Of a stretch of DNA of 64,000 bases, positions 36,182-44,994 are shown one piece after another. The stretch covers positions 496,001 through 560,000 of the forward strand of contig CAWJMD010000001.1 of assembly GCA_963843835.1 (NCBI GenBank), written 5' to 3'. The notes under the pieces were generated by a model, which was not told the DNA's origin, did not search any database, and was given only the letters and a program-made list of their open reading frames with translations. The position numbers were made by a program, and so were the translations under genes. Within the stretch, counting starts at the first letter, position 1. Every line of letters starts with the position of its first letter. This stretch comes from CAWJMD01 sp963843835 (GTDB lineage: Bacteria; Actinomycetota; Actinomycetes; Actinomycetales; CAWJMD01).

Positions 36182-36201
36182 ACTTATGTGAGCGTTCAAG
36201 T
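36182..36201. promoter_or_regulatory. Candidate MarR operator between yceI and marR
   Basis: ACTTATGTGAGCGTTCAAGT is an imperfect 20-base dyad with ACTT and AAGT ends. It overlaps the TAAGTT hexamer of the yceI promoter (minus strand) and lies 16 bases before the MarR gene's -10 box. A site shared by both genes is plausible. The inner bases are only weakly symmetrical. Confidence 0.35.
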
Positions 36202-36217
36202 ATTCCCGAGGTCCGGC

Positions 36218-36223
36218 TAGGAT
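36218..36223 (+). promoter_or_regulatory. Putative -10 hexamer of marR-hemL
   Basis: TAGGAT ends 6 bases before GTG 36230, a leaderless arrangement. Confidence 0.5.
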
Positions 36224-36229
36224 CGTCGG

Positions 36230-36754
36230 GTGGCTCAGACCCGGTGGCTCTCGGACGACGAACAGCAGGTCTGGCGTGCTTATCTCGAGGCCACGCAGCG
36301 GCTGTGGGACCGGCTCGGCCGAGAGCTGGACGAGACGGGCGACGTCTCCCTCGGGGAGTACGAGGTGCTGGTGCGCCTGTCCGAGGCGCCGGGCCACATG
36401 CTGCGCATGAGCGAGCTCGCCGACCTGCTCGTGCACTCCCGTAGCCGCCTCACCCACACGGTCGCCCGGATGGAGCGGAGGGACCTCGTCTCCCGTCGGC
36501 CCTGCACGGACGACGGTCGCGGCGTGCTGTGCGAGGTCACCGGGGCCGGGCTCGCCGCTCTCGCGGAGCGGGCACCCGCGCACGTCACCGGCGTCCGGGA
36601 GCACCTCTTCGACCAGATGGATGCCGAGGAGACCGCGGTGCTCGGCAGGGTGCTGACCCGCGTGGCCGAGCACCTGCGCGGCGCCGGGTCACCGGATCGC
36701 GACGGCACCCTCGCGTCCGACGAGGTGCGCGCCCGCGAGACACTGGGGGCGTGA
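36230..36754 (+). CDS. MarR-family transcriptional regulator
   Basis: 174 residues. The winged helix is clear: EYEVLVRLSEAPGHMLRMSELADLLVHSRSRLTHTVARMERRDLVSRRPCTDDGR, with the wing at DDGRG. It probably binds the dyad at 36182-36201 and controls yceI. Its stop overlaps the hemL start (GTGA), so regulator and heme enzyme are translated together from one likely leaderless message. The ligand is unknown. Confidence 0.87.
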   Translation: MAQTRWLSDDEQQVWRAYLEATQRLWDRLGRELDETGDVSLGEYEVLVRLSEAPGHMLRMSELADLLVHSRSRLTHTVARMERRDLVSRRPCTDDGRGVLCEVTGAGLAALAERAPAHVTGVREHLFDQMDAEETAVLGRVLTRVAEHLRGAGSPDRDGTLASDEVRARETLGA

Positions 36755-38082
36755 CCTACCCCTTCGAGGCGCCCGCCTCACGAGACCTGTTCGAGCGCGC
36801 CTGCGTCGTGACCCCCGGCGGTGTGAACTCCCCGGTGCGGGCCTTCCGCGCGGTGGGCGGCACGCCGAGGTTCATGGTGTCGGGACGTGGCCCGTACCTC
36901 ACCGACGCGGACGGCCGCGAGTACGTCGACCTGGTCTGCTCGTGGGGTCCGATGATCCTGGGGCACGCGCACCCTTCGGTGCTGGCCGCGGTGACGAAGG
37001 CCGCCGCGCAAGGGTTCTCGTTCGGCACACCGAGTGAGAACGAGGTGCTGCTCGGCGAGGAGATCGTCGCCCGCGTCGGTCCTGTGGAGCAGGTGCGCCT
37101 GGTGTCGTCCGGCACCGAGGCGACCATGAGCGCGATCCGCCTGGCGCGGGGCGTCACCGGACGTCCTGCCGTGGTGAAGTTCTCCGGTCACTACCACGGC
37201 CACGTCGACGCGCTGCTGGCGTCGGCGGGCTCCGGCGTCGCCACCTTCGGGCTGCCGGACACGCCCGGTGTCACCGGTGCGAGTGCCGCGGACACCCTGG
37301 TGCTGCCGTACAACGACACGGCCGCCCTCGACGCCGTCTTCGCCGAGCACGGGGACCGGATCGCCTGCGTCATCACGGAGGCCGCCGCGGGCAACATGGG
37401 TGTGGTGCCGCCGGTGGCGGGCTTCACGTCGCACCTGCGCCAGGTCACCGCCCGGCACGGTGCGTTGCTGGTCAGCGACGAGGTGATGACGGGCTTCCGC
37501 GTGTCAGCCGCCGGGTGGTTCGGTCTGGAGGGGGACCAGGGCGGGGCTCCCGACCTCCTTACCTTCGGCAAGGTGATGGGCGGAGGGTTCCCTGCCGCGG
37601 CCTTCGGCGGCAGGAGGGACGTGATGGCCCACCTGGCCCCGGCGGGCCCCGTCTACCAGGCGGGCACGCTCAGCGGGAACCCTGTCGCCACCGCAGCGGG
37701 TCTGGCGACCCTGCGAGGCGCCGACGACGCCGTGTACGCGCACCTCGGTGCCACCGCGGACCTGATCGTCGACGCCACGTCCTCGGCGCTCGAGGTGGAA
37801 GGCGTGAGCCACGTGGTCGGCCGCGCCGGGTCGATGTTCAGCATCTTCCTCGGCCTCGACCCCGCGGACGGGGCCGTGCACGACTACGGCCGGGCGCAGG
37901 AGCAGAGCACCGCGGCCTACCGGGCCTTCTTCCACGCCATGCTGGAGCGCGGCGTCTACCTGCCCCCCTCGGCCTTCGAGTCGTGGTTCCTGTCGGCGTC
38001 CCACGACGACACGGCCGTCGGGCGCGTGCTCGACGCCCTGCCCGCGGCGGCCCGTGCCGCCGCCGAGGCCGTGGGCGCCTGA
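36751..38082 (+). CDS. hemL: Glutamate-1-semialdehyde 2,1-aminomutase
   Basis: PLP enzyme that makes 5-aminolevulinate after HemA. 443 residues. FERACVVTPGGVNSPVRAF start, VSSGTEATMSAIRLAR, SGHYHGHVDALL, SDEVMTGFR and the PLP lysine in LTFGKVMGGGFPAAAFGG are all present. GTG 36751 overlaps the marR stop. With hemA, C, D and B this completes the path to uroporphyrinogen III in the window; the later steps (hemE onward) are elsewhere. Confidence 0.95.
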   Translation: MTYPFEAPASRDLFERACVVTPGGVNSPVRAFRAVGGTPRFMVSGRGPYLTDADGREYVDLVCSWGPMILGHAHPSVLAAVTKAAAQGFSFGTPSENEVLLGEEIVARVGPVEQVRLVSSGTEATMSAIRLARGVTGRPAVVKFSGHYHGHVDALLASAGSGVATFGLPDTPGVTGASAADTLVLPYNDTAALDAVFAEHGDRIACVITEAAAGNMGVVPPVAGFTSHLRQVTARHGALLVSDEVMTGFRVSAAGWFGLEGDQGGAPDLLTFGKVMGGGFPAAAFGGRRDVMAHLAPAGPVYQAGTLSGNPVATAAGLATLRGADDAVYAHLGATADLIVDATSSALEVEGVSHVVGRAGSMFSIFLGLDPADGAVHDYGRAQEQSTAAYRAFFHAMLERGVYLPPSAFESWFLSASHDDTAVGRVLDALPAAARAAAEAVGA

Positions 38083-38160
38083 CCGCGTGCTGAGACGGCG
38101 CCGTACGCCCGGACGGGGGCGTGAGCCCGACCACAACCAGGCGTTTGCGAGACTGGGGCC

Positions 38161-38805
38161 ATGGAGACCACCACCGTCCACCTCATGCGCCACGGCGAGG
38201 TCTTCAACCCCGACGGCGTGCTCTACGGGCGGCTCCCCGGCTACCGGCTCTCCGAGCTCGGCCGGACGATGGCGCTCCGCGTCGCCGACCACCTGAAGGC
38301 GCACGGCCACGACGTCGTCCACCTCGTGGCGTCGCCGATGCAGAGGGCGCAGGAGACCGCCGCCCCGATCGCCGAGGCGTTCGGGCTGTCGATCGTCACC
38401 GACGACCGCGTGATCGAGGCCAAGAACCACTTCGAGGGGCACACGTTCGGGGTCGGGGACGGCGCGCTGCACCACCCGCGTCACTGGTGGCACCTGCGCA
38501 ACCCGTTCCGTCCGTCGTGGGGGGAGCCCTACGCGGTGCAGGCAGCGCGCATGCTCGCCGCCGCCGCCGACGCGCGGGATGCTGCCCGCGGTCACGAGGC
38601 GGTGATCGTCAGCCACCAGCTCCCGGTGTGGATGGCCAGGTCCCGTGCCGAGGGCCGCCGCCTGTGGCACGACCCCCGCCGGCGCGAGTGCGACCTCGCG
38701 TCCCTGACCTCCCTCCGCTACGAGGACGACCGTCTCGTCGACGTCTCCTACAGCCAGCCCGCGGGCGACCTGGTGCCCAACCGCCACCAGGTGCCCGGGG
38801 CGTGA
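38161..38805 (+). CDS. Histidine phosphatase (phosphoglycerate mutase-like) protein
   Basis: 214 residues with the phosphohistidine motif LMRHGEVFNPDG near the N-terminus and the second catalytic His in VIVSHQLPVWMARS. The substrate is unknown. It precedes the cytochrome c assembly genes, a frequent actinobacterial order (phosphatase-resA-ccdA-resB-ccsB), which hints at an unexplored link. GAGACT lies 6 bases before the ATG. resA starts 13 bases after the stop. Confidence 0.85.
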   Translation: METTTVHLMRHGEVFNPDGVLYGRLPGYRLSELGRTMALRVADHLKAHGHDVVHLVASPMQRAQETAAPIAEAFGLSIVTDDRVIEAKNHFEGHTFGVGDGALHHPRHWWHLRNPFRPSWGEPYAVQAARMLAAAADARDAARGHEAVIVSHQLPVWMARSRAEGRRLWHDPRRRECDLASLTSLRYEDDRLVDVSYSQPAGDLVPNRHQVPGA

Positions 38806-38818
38806 GCGGGGCGAGGGC

Positions 38819-39448
38819 GTGAGCCCCGAGTACGGGTACCGAGGCAGGCGTCGTCGCCTCCTGTCCGTCGGTGTCGCCGTGCTGCTGCTGGCCCTGCTCG
38901 CGGCCCTCGTGCTCTCTGCCTGCTCCACCGACCCGCTCTCTGCGCAGGCTCGCGCCGGCGACGACAAGAACTACGTGGCCGGGGACGGGTCGGTGACCGA
39001 GCTGACCCCCGAGCAGCGGGGCGAGCCGGTGCAGGTCGCGGGCACCACGACTGCCGGCGACCAGGTCGACCTCGCCGACCTGCGTGGCGGGGTCGTCGTC
39101 CTCAACCTCTGGTACGCCGCGTGCGGCCCGTGCCGGGCCGAAGCGCCCGACCTGGCGGCCATCGCCGCCGAGACGTCGGACGAGGGGGTCCGCTTCGTCG
39201 GCATCAACACGCGGGACGAGGCCCCCACCGCCCAGGCGTTCGAGCGCACCTTCGAGATGCCGTACCCGTCGATCATCGACAACCAGGGGGAGGTCGTGCT
39301 GGCGCTGAGGGGCGAGGTGTCTCCCCAATCGGTGCCCACCACCCTGGTCGTCGACCGCCAGGGACGCGTGGCGGCGCGCGTACTCGGACCCGTGAACCCG
39401 TCGACGCTGCGGTCCCTGATCGAGTCCGCGCTCGCCGAGAGGGCCTGA
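38819..39448 (+). CDS. resA: ResA/TlpA-like thiol-disulphide lipoprotein
   Basis: 209 residues from GTG 38819. A lipoprotein signal with LSAC lipobox (Cys about residue 35) anchors it outside the membrane. The thioredoxin fold has the active site WYAACGPCRAEAPDL and the cis-Pro loop VPTTLVVDRQG. It should keep apocytochrome c haem-binding cysteines reduced, receiving electrons from CcdA, encoded next. It belongs to the four-gene cytochrome c maturation System II. Confidence 0.9.
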   Translation: MSPEYGYRGRRRRLLSVGVAVLLLALLAALVLSACSTDPLSAQARAGDDKNYVAGDGSVTELTPEQRGEPVQVAGTTTAGDQVDLADLRGGVVVLNLWYAACGPCRAEAPDLAAIAAETSDEGVRFVGINTRDEAPTAQAFERTFEMPYPSIIDNQGEVVLALRGEVSPQSVPTTLVVDRQGRVAARVLGPVNPSTLRSLIESALAERA

Positions 39449-39479
39449 CCCGCATGGCGTCCCGTCGGGCGGGTGCCCC

Positions 39480-40241
39480 GTGAGCTGGGCCGACCAGCTG
39501 AGCGAGCAGGTGCTCAGCGGGTCGATGCTGGTCGCGCTCCCGGTCGCTGCCCTGGCGGGACTGGTCTCGTTCGCCTCGCCGTGCGTGCTGCCCCTCGTCC
39601 CCGGCTACCTCGGCTACGTCACCGGGCTCACCGGCGTCGACCTCGCCGACCAGCGCCGCTGGCGGGTGGTCACGGGCGCCGTCCTGTTCGTCCTCGGCTT
39701 CAGCACGGTCTTCCTGCTGATGGGATTCACGGCCGGGGCCATCGGCAGCACGCTCTACCGCTGGCAGGACCAGATCGCCCGCGTGCTCGGCGTGGTCGTG
39801 GTCGTGATGGGCCTGGTCTTCCTGGGTCTGCTGGACCGCGTGCTGCCCTGGCTCTCGGACGACAAGCGGCCCGGGTGGCGTCCCGTCGCCGGTCTGGCCG
39901 GTGCCCCCCTGCTCGGTCTGGTCTTCGGCCTCGGCTGGGCGCCCTGCATCGGCCCGGTCTTCAGTGCCGTCGCGCTGCTCGGGTTCAACGAGGGCACCGC
40001 GGCGCGGGGGGTCGTGCTCGCCGCCGCCTACTGCCTGGGTCTCGGCCTGCCGTTCGTCGTGGTCGCGGCGGGGTTCGGTCGCGGCCGGGTGCTCGGTGTG
40101 ATGCGCCGCCACCGGCTCGCGCTGACCCGGGCCGGCGGCGGCCTGCTGGTGCTGGTCGGGCTGCTGCTGGTGACCGGCCTGTGGAACCAGTGGATCGACG
40201 CCCTGCGCATCCCCATCTCAGGATTCGAGCCGGTGATCTGA
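39480..40241 (+). CDS. ccdA: Cytochrome c biogenesis protein CcdA
   Basis: 253 residues with six membrane helices. The two redox cysteines sit in SFASPCVLPLVPGYLGYVTG and LGWAPCIGPVFSAVALLG. It carries reducing power from cytoplasmic thioredoxin across the membrane to ResA. The stop abuts the resB GTG directly (TGAGTG). Confidence 0.92.
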   Translation: MSWADQLSEQVLSGSMLVALPVAALAGLVSFASPCVLPLVPGYLGYVTGLTGVDLADQRRWRVVTGAVLFVLGFSTVFLLMGFTAGAIGSTLYRWQDQIARVLGVVVVVMGLVFLGLLDRVLPWLSDDKRPGWRPVAGLAGAPLLGLVFGLGWAPCIGPVFSAVALLGFNEGTAARGVVLAAAYCLGLGLPFVVVAAGFGRGRVLGVMRRHRLALTRAGGGLLVLVGLLLVTGLWNQWIDALRIPISGFEPVI

Positions 40242-41945
<1,704 letters not shown>

Positions 41946-41946
41946 C

Positions 41947-42957
41947 GTGTCGGTGAACACGACGCTCGCCGAAGTGAGCAACATCCTCGTGTACTCGTCG
42001 ATGACGGTGTACGCGGGCGCGCTGGTCGCCTACGCGGTCGACCTCTCCGGGAAGGGCGCCGGCGCGCGACCGGCGGCGCGCGCGGACGACCGGCAGCTGG
42101 TGCGGGCCGCCACGGTGACGGGTGCGCAGTCCGCCGCCGCCGCGCCACCGGAACAGGCGACCGGCGCGGCCGGGGCAGGTACGGCCGGCGACAGCCGCGC
42201 CGCCGGTGCCGCTGTGGCGCTCACGTGGCTCGCCGTCGCCCTGCACGCCGGCGCGGCGCTGGCCCGCGGTCTGTCCGCGGGGCGGGTGCCGTGGAGCAAC
42301 ATGTACGAGTTCTCGGTCACGGGGTCCCTCGTGGTGGCCGCCGTGTTCCTCGGTCTCGTGGTGTGGCGTCGTGATCTGCGGTACCTCGGCGCCTTCGTCG
42401 TCGGACCGGTGCTGCTGACCCTCGGCCTCGCGATCGTCGTTCTCTACACGGAGTCGGCCCAGCTGGTGCCCGCCCTGCAGAGCTACTGGCTCGTGATCCA
42501 CGTGTCCGTGGCGTTCGTCGCCAGCGCCCTGCTCACCGTGGGGTTCTCCGCGACCGTCCTGCAGCTCGTCCAGCAGCGTCGGGAGCAGCGCCGCCAGCAG
42601 GGTCGTCCGGCCATGGGCGGCGCCTTCATGAACCGGTTGCCGGGGTCTGCCGAGCTCGAGCGGCTGGGGTACCGGCTGGTCGCGCTCGCGTTCCCGCTCT
42701 GGACCTTCACGCTGGTCGCCGGCGCGATCTGGGCCGAGAAGGCCTGGGGCCGCTACTGGGGCTGGGACCCCAAGGAGGTCTGGACCTTCGTGATCTGGGT
42801 GGTCTATGCGGCCTACCTGCACGCGCGGGCGACCCGGGGCTGGGACGGCCGCCGCGCCGCCTACCTGTCGATCGCGGGCTTCGCCTGCCTGCTGGTGAAC
42901 TTCCTGGTCGTCAACGTCTTCTTCACCGGCAACCACTCCTACGCCGGGATCGGCTGA
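41947..42957 (+). CDS. ccsB: Cytochrome c biogenesis protein CcsB (CcsA-type haem lyase)
   Basis: 336 residues from GTG 41947, with AAGGAG 6 bases upstream. Multi-pass protein with the tryptophan-rich WWD haem-handling motif WGRYWGWDPKEVWTFVIW and His residues in nearby helices. With ResB it forms the System II haem lyase. An Ala/Gly-rich loop (about residues 37-85) is an insertion compared with shorter homologues. The gene is convergent with the small PLDc_N gene. Confidence 0.92.
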   Translation: MSVNTTLAEVSNILVYSSMTVYAGALVAYAVDLSGKGAGARPAARADDRQLVRAATVTGAQSAAAAPPEQATGAAGAGTAGDSRAAGAAVALTWLAVALHAGAALARGLSAGRVPWSNMYEFSVTGSLVVAAVFLGLVVWRRDLRYLGAFVVGPVLLTLGLAIVVLYTESAQLVPALQSYWLVIHVSVAFVASALLTVGFSATVLQLVQQRREQRRQQGRPAMGGAFMNRLPGSAELERLGYRLVALAFPLWTFTLVAGAIWAEKAWGRYWGWDPKEVWTFVIWVVYAAYLHARATRGWDGRRAAYLSIAGFACLLVNFLVVNVFFTGNHSYAGIG

Positions 42958-42975
42958 CCCTCCGCGACCGGGTCG

Positions 42976-43305
42976 TCAGACGCGCTGCGGGTCGTCCCCG
43001 TCGGACTCGCCGTCGCGCTCCTCCTGCTCGCGCTGCCACAGCTCGAGGTCCAGGTCCCGCAGGAAGGCCGGGTCGTCGTCCGGCGCCAGCGGCGGCGGGG
43101 GCTCGTAGGCGACCGAACGCCCGGTGCCGCGGTCGCGCCCGGTCGCCAGCCAGGCCAGCGGGCCGACCAGGATGACCAGGACGATCACGACCACCCAGAG
43201 GGACTTCGGCAGCACGCGCACGCGGGTGGCGTCCGTCCGCAGGCAGTCGAGGAGGGCGTAGACGGCCACACCTACGACCAGGAAGGCGATCACCACGCGA
43301 AGCAC
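42976..43305 (-). CDS. PLDc_N-domain two-helix membrane protein
   Basis: 109 residues. Two helices (VVIAFLVVGVAVYALLDCL and SLWVVVIVLVILVGPLAWLATG) flank a short loop, the PLDc_N (phospholipase D N-terminal-like) domain without a catalytic part. The C-terminal half is acidic and cytoplasmic. GTG 43305 has TACAGT 6 bases upstream. The function is unknown; such proteins are common in actinobacteria near ccs/men genes. Confidence 0.8.
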   Translation of the reverse strand: MLRVVIAFLVVGVAVYALLDCLRTDATRVRVLPKSLWVVVIVLVILVGPLAWLATGRDRGTGRSVAYEPPPPLAPDDDPAFLRDLDLELWQREQEERDGESDGDDPQRV

Positions 43306-43311
43306 CCGTCC

Positions 43312-43317
43312 ACTGTA
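43312..43317 (-). promoter_or_regulatory. Putative -10 hexamer of the PLDc_N gene
   Basis: TACAGT on the minus strand ends 6 bases before GTG 43305, a leaderless arrangement. Confidence 0.5.
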
Positions 43318-43420
43318 CGAGGACGGGGGCTGGGTTCTCCCGGGGGAGGGGACGGTCTCGCGACCGGAGACGGGGGCTGCCCCCAGGGGGAACGGTGGCG
43401 CCAGATGCCTGCTCGACGCC

Positions 43421-43477
43421 CGTTCTTCCGAGAATCGTGGTGGCGGACGCCGTCGGGACCCTCGTTCTTCCGAGAAT
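43421..43477. repeat. Two direct copies of a 15-base operator-like motif
   Basis: CGTTCTTCCGAGAAT occurs at 43421-43435 and again at 43463-43477, 42 bases apart (four helical turns). The flanks are also similar: CGTGG and GGTGC follow. Each copy contains TTCT-N4-AGAA, a short dyad. A partial third copy, GTTCTCCCG, is near 43334. No gene covers 43306-43585, so these are candidate regulator sites or relics of a repeat. Confidence 0.5.
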
Positions 43478-43499
43478 GGTGCGGGGGGTGGGCAGCAAG

Positions 43500-43532
43500 A
43501 CGCCGACCGGACGACGCTGTACCGGTCGGCGT
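43500..43532 (-). terminator. Hairpin terminator after the 37-residue gene
   Basis: CGCCGACCGG pairs perfectly with CCGGTCGGCG, plus one outer A-T pair, with an 11-base loop. It starts 53 bases past the stop of the small gene on the minus strand. Confidence 0.65.
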
Positions 43533-43585
43533 GTGTGCTGTCGGCGCTGAGGGGTTCGTCGAGCCGTCAGGGCTCGGGCCTGCGC

Positions 43586-43699
43586 TCAGCGGCTGGCGAG
43601 GGCCAGCAGGCGGATGGCGGCGCGACGGGTGTTGTAGACGTCGGCCGAACGACGCAGGTCGGCTGCGTGCGTCTGTGCCATCTCGATCGTGGGGGACAC
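43586..43699 (-). CDS. Small protein of 37 residues with strong ribosome binding site
   Basis: Reads VSPTIEMAQTHAADLRRSAD and then VYNTRRAAIRLLALASR (start Val = Met). The C-terminal half would form an amphipathic helix with a hydrophobic, basic face. AGGAGG ends about 7 bases before GTG 43699, one of the best ribosome sites in the window. A TAGAAT -10 (43740-43745) and a downstream hairpin complete a single-gene unit. No family was recognised. An in-frame ATG (Met7) is less well placed. It diverges from an Lrp-type regulator. Confidence 0.65.
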   Translation of the reverse strand: MSPTIEMAQTHAADLRRSADVYNTRRAAIRLLALASR

Positions 43700-43739
43700 G
43701 GTGATTCCTCCTCTCGGTGTGCGGTGCTCTGTGCCTTTG

Positions 43740-43745
43740 ATTCTA
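43740..43745 (-). promoter_or_regulatory. -10 box of the 37-residue gene
   Basis: TAGAAT on the minus strand, a 5 of 6 match to TATAAT, in a locally AT-rich stretch (43735-43800). The leader to GTG 43699 would be about 33 bases and contains the ribosome binding site. The -35 is unclear. Confidence 0.5.
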
Positions 43746-43750
43746 AGGCG

Positions 43751-43771
43751 TGCAACAGCATTGTCGTTACA
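43751..43771. promoter_or_regulatory. Imperfect 21-base dyad between the 37-residue gene and the Lrp gene
   Basis: TGCAACAGCATTGTCGTTACA has arms that match at 7 of 10 positions around a central T. It overlaps the -10/-35 spacer of the small gene's promoter. Lrp/AsnC proteins often bind such dyads next to their own gene, so it may be the operator of the divergent regulator. Confidence 0.4.
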
Positions 43772-43860
43772 TTCATGCCCCAGATTGAGCCGCTAGGGGT
43801 AGATGTGCTGCACCTCACGTCTGCTCGGCCGGGATCGGCCCGTCAGGCAGACTCAGGGGC

Positions 43861-44316
43861 ATGGACGACATCGACCGCGCGCTCGTGCAGGCCCTGATGG
43901 AACGGGGCCGGGCGCCCTACGCCGAGCTGGGAAGGCACGTCGGTCTCTCCGGCCCGAGCGTGCAGGAACGCGTGCGCCGCCTGGAGGAGGCCGGCGTCAT
44001 CACGGGTTTCCACGCGGCCGTCGACCCCCCCTCGGTCGGCCTGGGGGTCAGTGCCCTCGTCGGCATCTACTCCTCCGACAGTGCCGAGACCGAGGACGTG
44101 GCCCGGCGCCTGCGAGACGTCGCCGAGATCGAGGACTGCTGGTACGTGGCGGGTGAGGAGGAGTTCGTCGTCAAGGTGCGCGCCGCGGACGTGGCCGCCC
44201 TCGAGCACGTGGTCGCGAAGGTCCGCCGCCTGCGCGGGGTGTCGCGCACGCGCACCACCGTCATCCTCAGCACCCGGTGGGAGCACCGGGCAGGGCCCGT
44301 GCCGGAGGTCGGCTGA
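43861..44316 (+). CDS. Lrp/AsnC-family transcriptional regulator
   Basis: 151 residues. N-terminal HTH (IDRALVQALMERGRAPYAELGRHVGLSGPSVQERVRRLEEAGVITGFHAAVD) and C-terminal RAM ligand domain (VGIYSSDSAETEDVARRLRDVAEIEDCWYVAGEEEFVVKV). It senses an unknown small effector, probably an amino acid. CAGACT lies 7 bases before the ATG. The dyad at 43751-43771 is a candidate target, shared with the divergent 37-residue gene. Confidence 0.9.
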   Translation: MDDIDRALVQALMERGRAPYAELGRHVGLSGPSVQERVRRLEEAGVITGFHAAVDPPSVGLGVSALVGIYSSDSAETEDVARRLRDVAEIEDCWYVAGEEEFVVKVRAADVAALEHVVAKVRRLRGVSRTRTTVILSTRWEHRAGPVPEVG

Positions 44317-44327
44317 CGGGCCGCACC

Positions 44328-44333
44328 TACCCT
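44328..44333 (+). promoter_or_regulatory. Putative -10 hexamer of the DUF4229 gene
   Basis: TACCCT ends 6 bases before GTG 44340. GGAGG also lies between, so the start could be read either as leaderless or by a close ribosome site. Confidence 0.4.
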
Positions 44334-44339
44334 GGAGGC

Positions 44340-44645
44340 GTGAATCCCTACGTCTCCTTCACCGTCCTGCGGCTGGCGCTGCTCGCGGCGGTCATCGCCG
44401 TCCTCTACGCGGCCGGCGCACGCGGCTTCCTGTTGCTCGTGCTCGCGGCGGTCATCTCCCTGGCCCTCTCGTACGTGCTGCTCGCCGGCCCCCGGGCTGC
44501 GATGACGCGGCAGATCGAGGAACGCGTCTCCGGACGGGTCGCGCGCCGCGCACCGTCGCAGGACGAGCTGGCGGAGGACCGGGCCGTCGACGGGACGCAG
44601 ATCGACGACAGCGAGGAGGACCGCGGCGACGGCGCCGCGCGCTAG
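44340..44645 (+). CDS. DUF4229 membrane protein
   Basis: 101 residues with two adjacent helices (VLRLALLAAVIAVLYAAGA and FLLLVLAAVISLALSYVLLAGPR) and an acidic C-terminal tail ending in Asp/Glu repeats. The layout matches DUF4229, a family of unknown role found next to menaquinone genes in actinobacteria. It converges on the next gene three bases on. Confidence 0.8.
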   Translation: MNPYVSFTVLRLALLAAVIAVLYAAGARGFLLLVLAAVISLALSYVLLAGPRAAMTRQIEERVSGRVARRAPSQDELAEDRAVDGTQIDDSEEDRGDGAAR

Positions 44646-44648
44646 TGG

Positions 44649-44966
44649 TCAGCCGCTGATCGCGAGGCGCAGCTCGTCCAGGAACCCGTCGTACGCCACA
44701 GACGGGTCGGTGATCGTGAACCGGGCGGGGAGCCTGTCGTGGTGCCGTCCGAGCAGCTCGACGGCGGCTCGGACGAGCGGGGGTTCGTGCGTCAGGTCGA
44801 GGCCCCACTCGTCCAGCAGCTCGGCGGGCACCGTCGCCACGTGCTCCGAGGTCCCGTCCTCCGCAGGGAGGACGACGCGGTAGACGTGCTCGTCCTCGGC
44901 TCGGATGTCGGGCTCGTCGGGACGGTCCGCTGGGTCGGGGTCGGGGTCGTCGCCCGGCTCGGTCAT
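44649..44966 (-). CDS. Conserved small acidic protein, unknown
   Basis: 105 residues. An Asp/Pro-rich start (EPGDDPDPDPADRPDEPDI) leads to a compact region (HVYRVVLPAEDGTSEHVATVPAELLDEWGLDLTHEPPLVRAAVELLGRHHDRLPARFTI). No membrane helix is seen. It lies 28 bases downstream of menA on the same strand, so it may be part of the menA transcript. CAGGAT lies 7 bases upstream of its ATG. No family was recognised. Confidence 0.6.
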   Translation of the reverse strand: MTEPGDDPDPDPADRPDEPDIRAEDEHVYRVVLPAEDGTSEHVATVPAELLDEWGLDLTHEPPLVRAAVELLGRHHDRLPARFTITDPSVAYDGFLDELRLAISG

Positions 44967-44994
44967 GAGGGCGATCCTGTCAGCCCGGGCCCCG

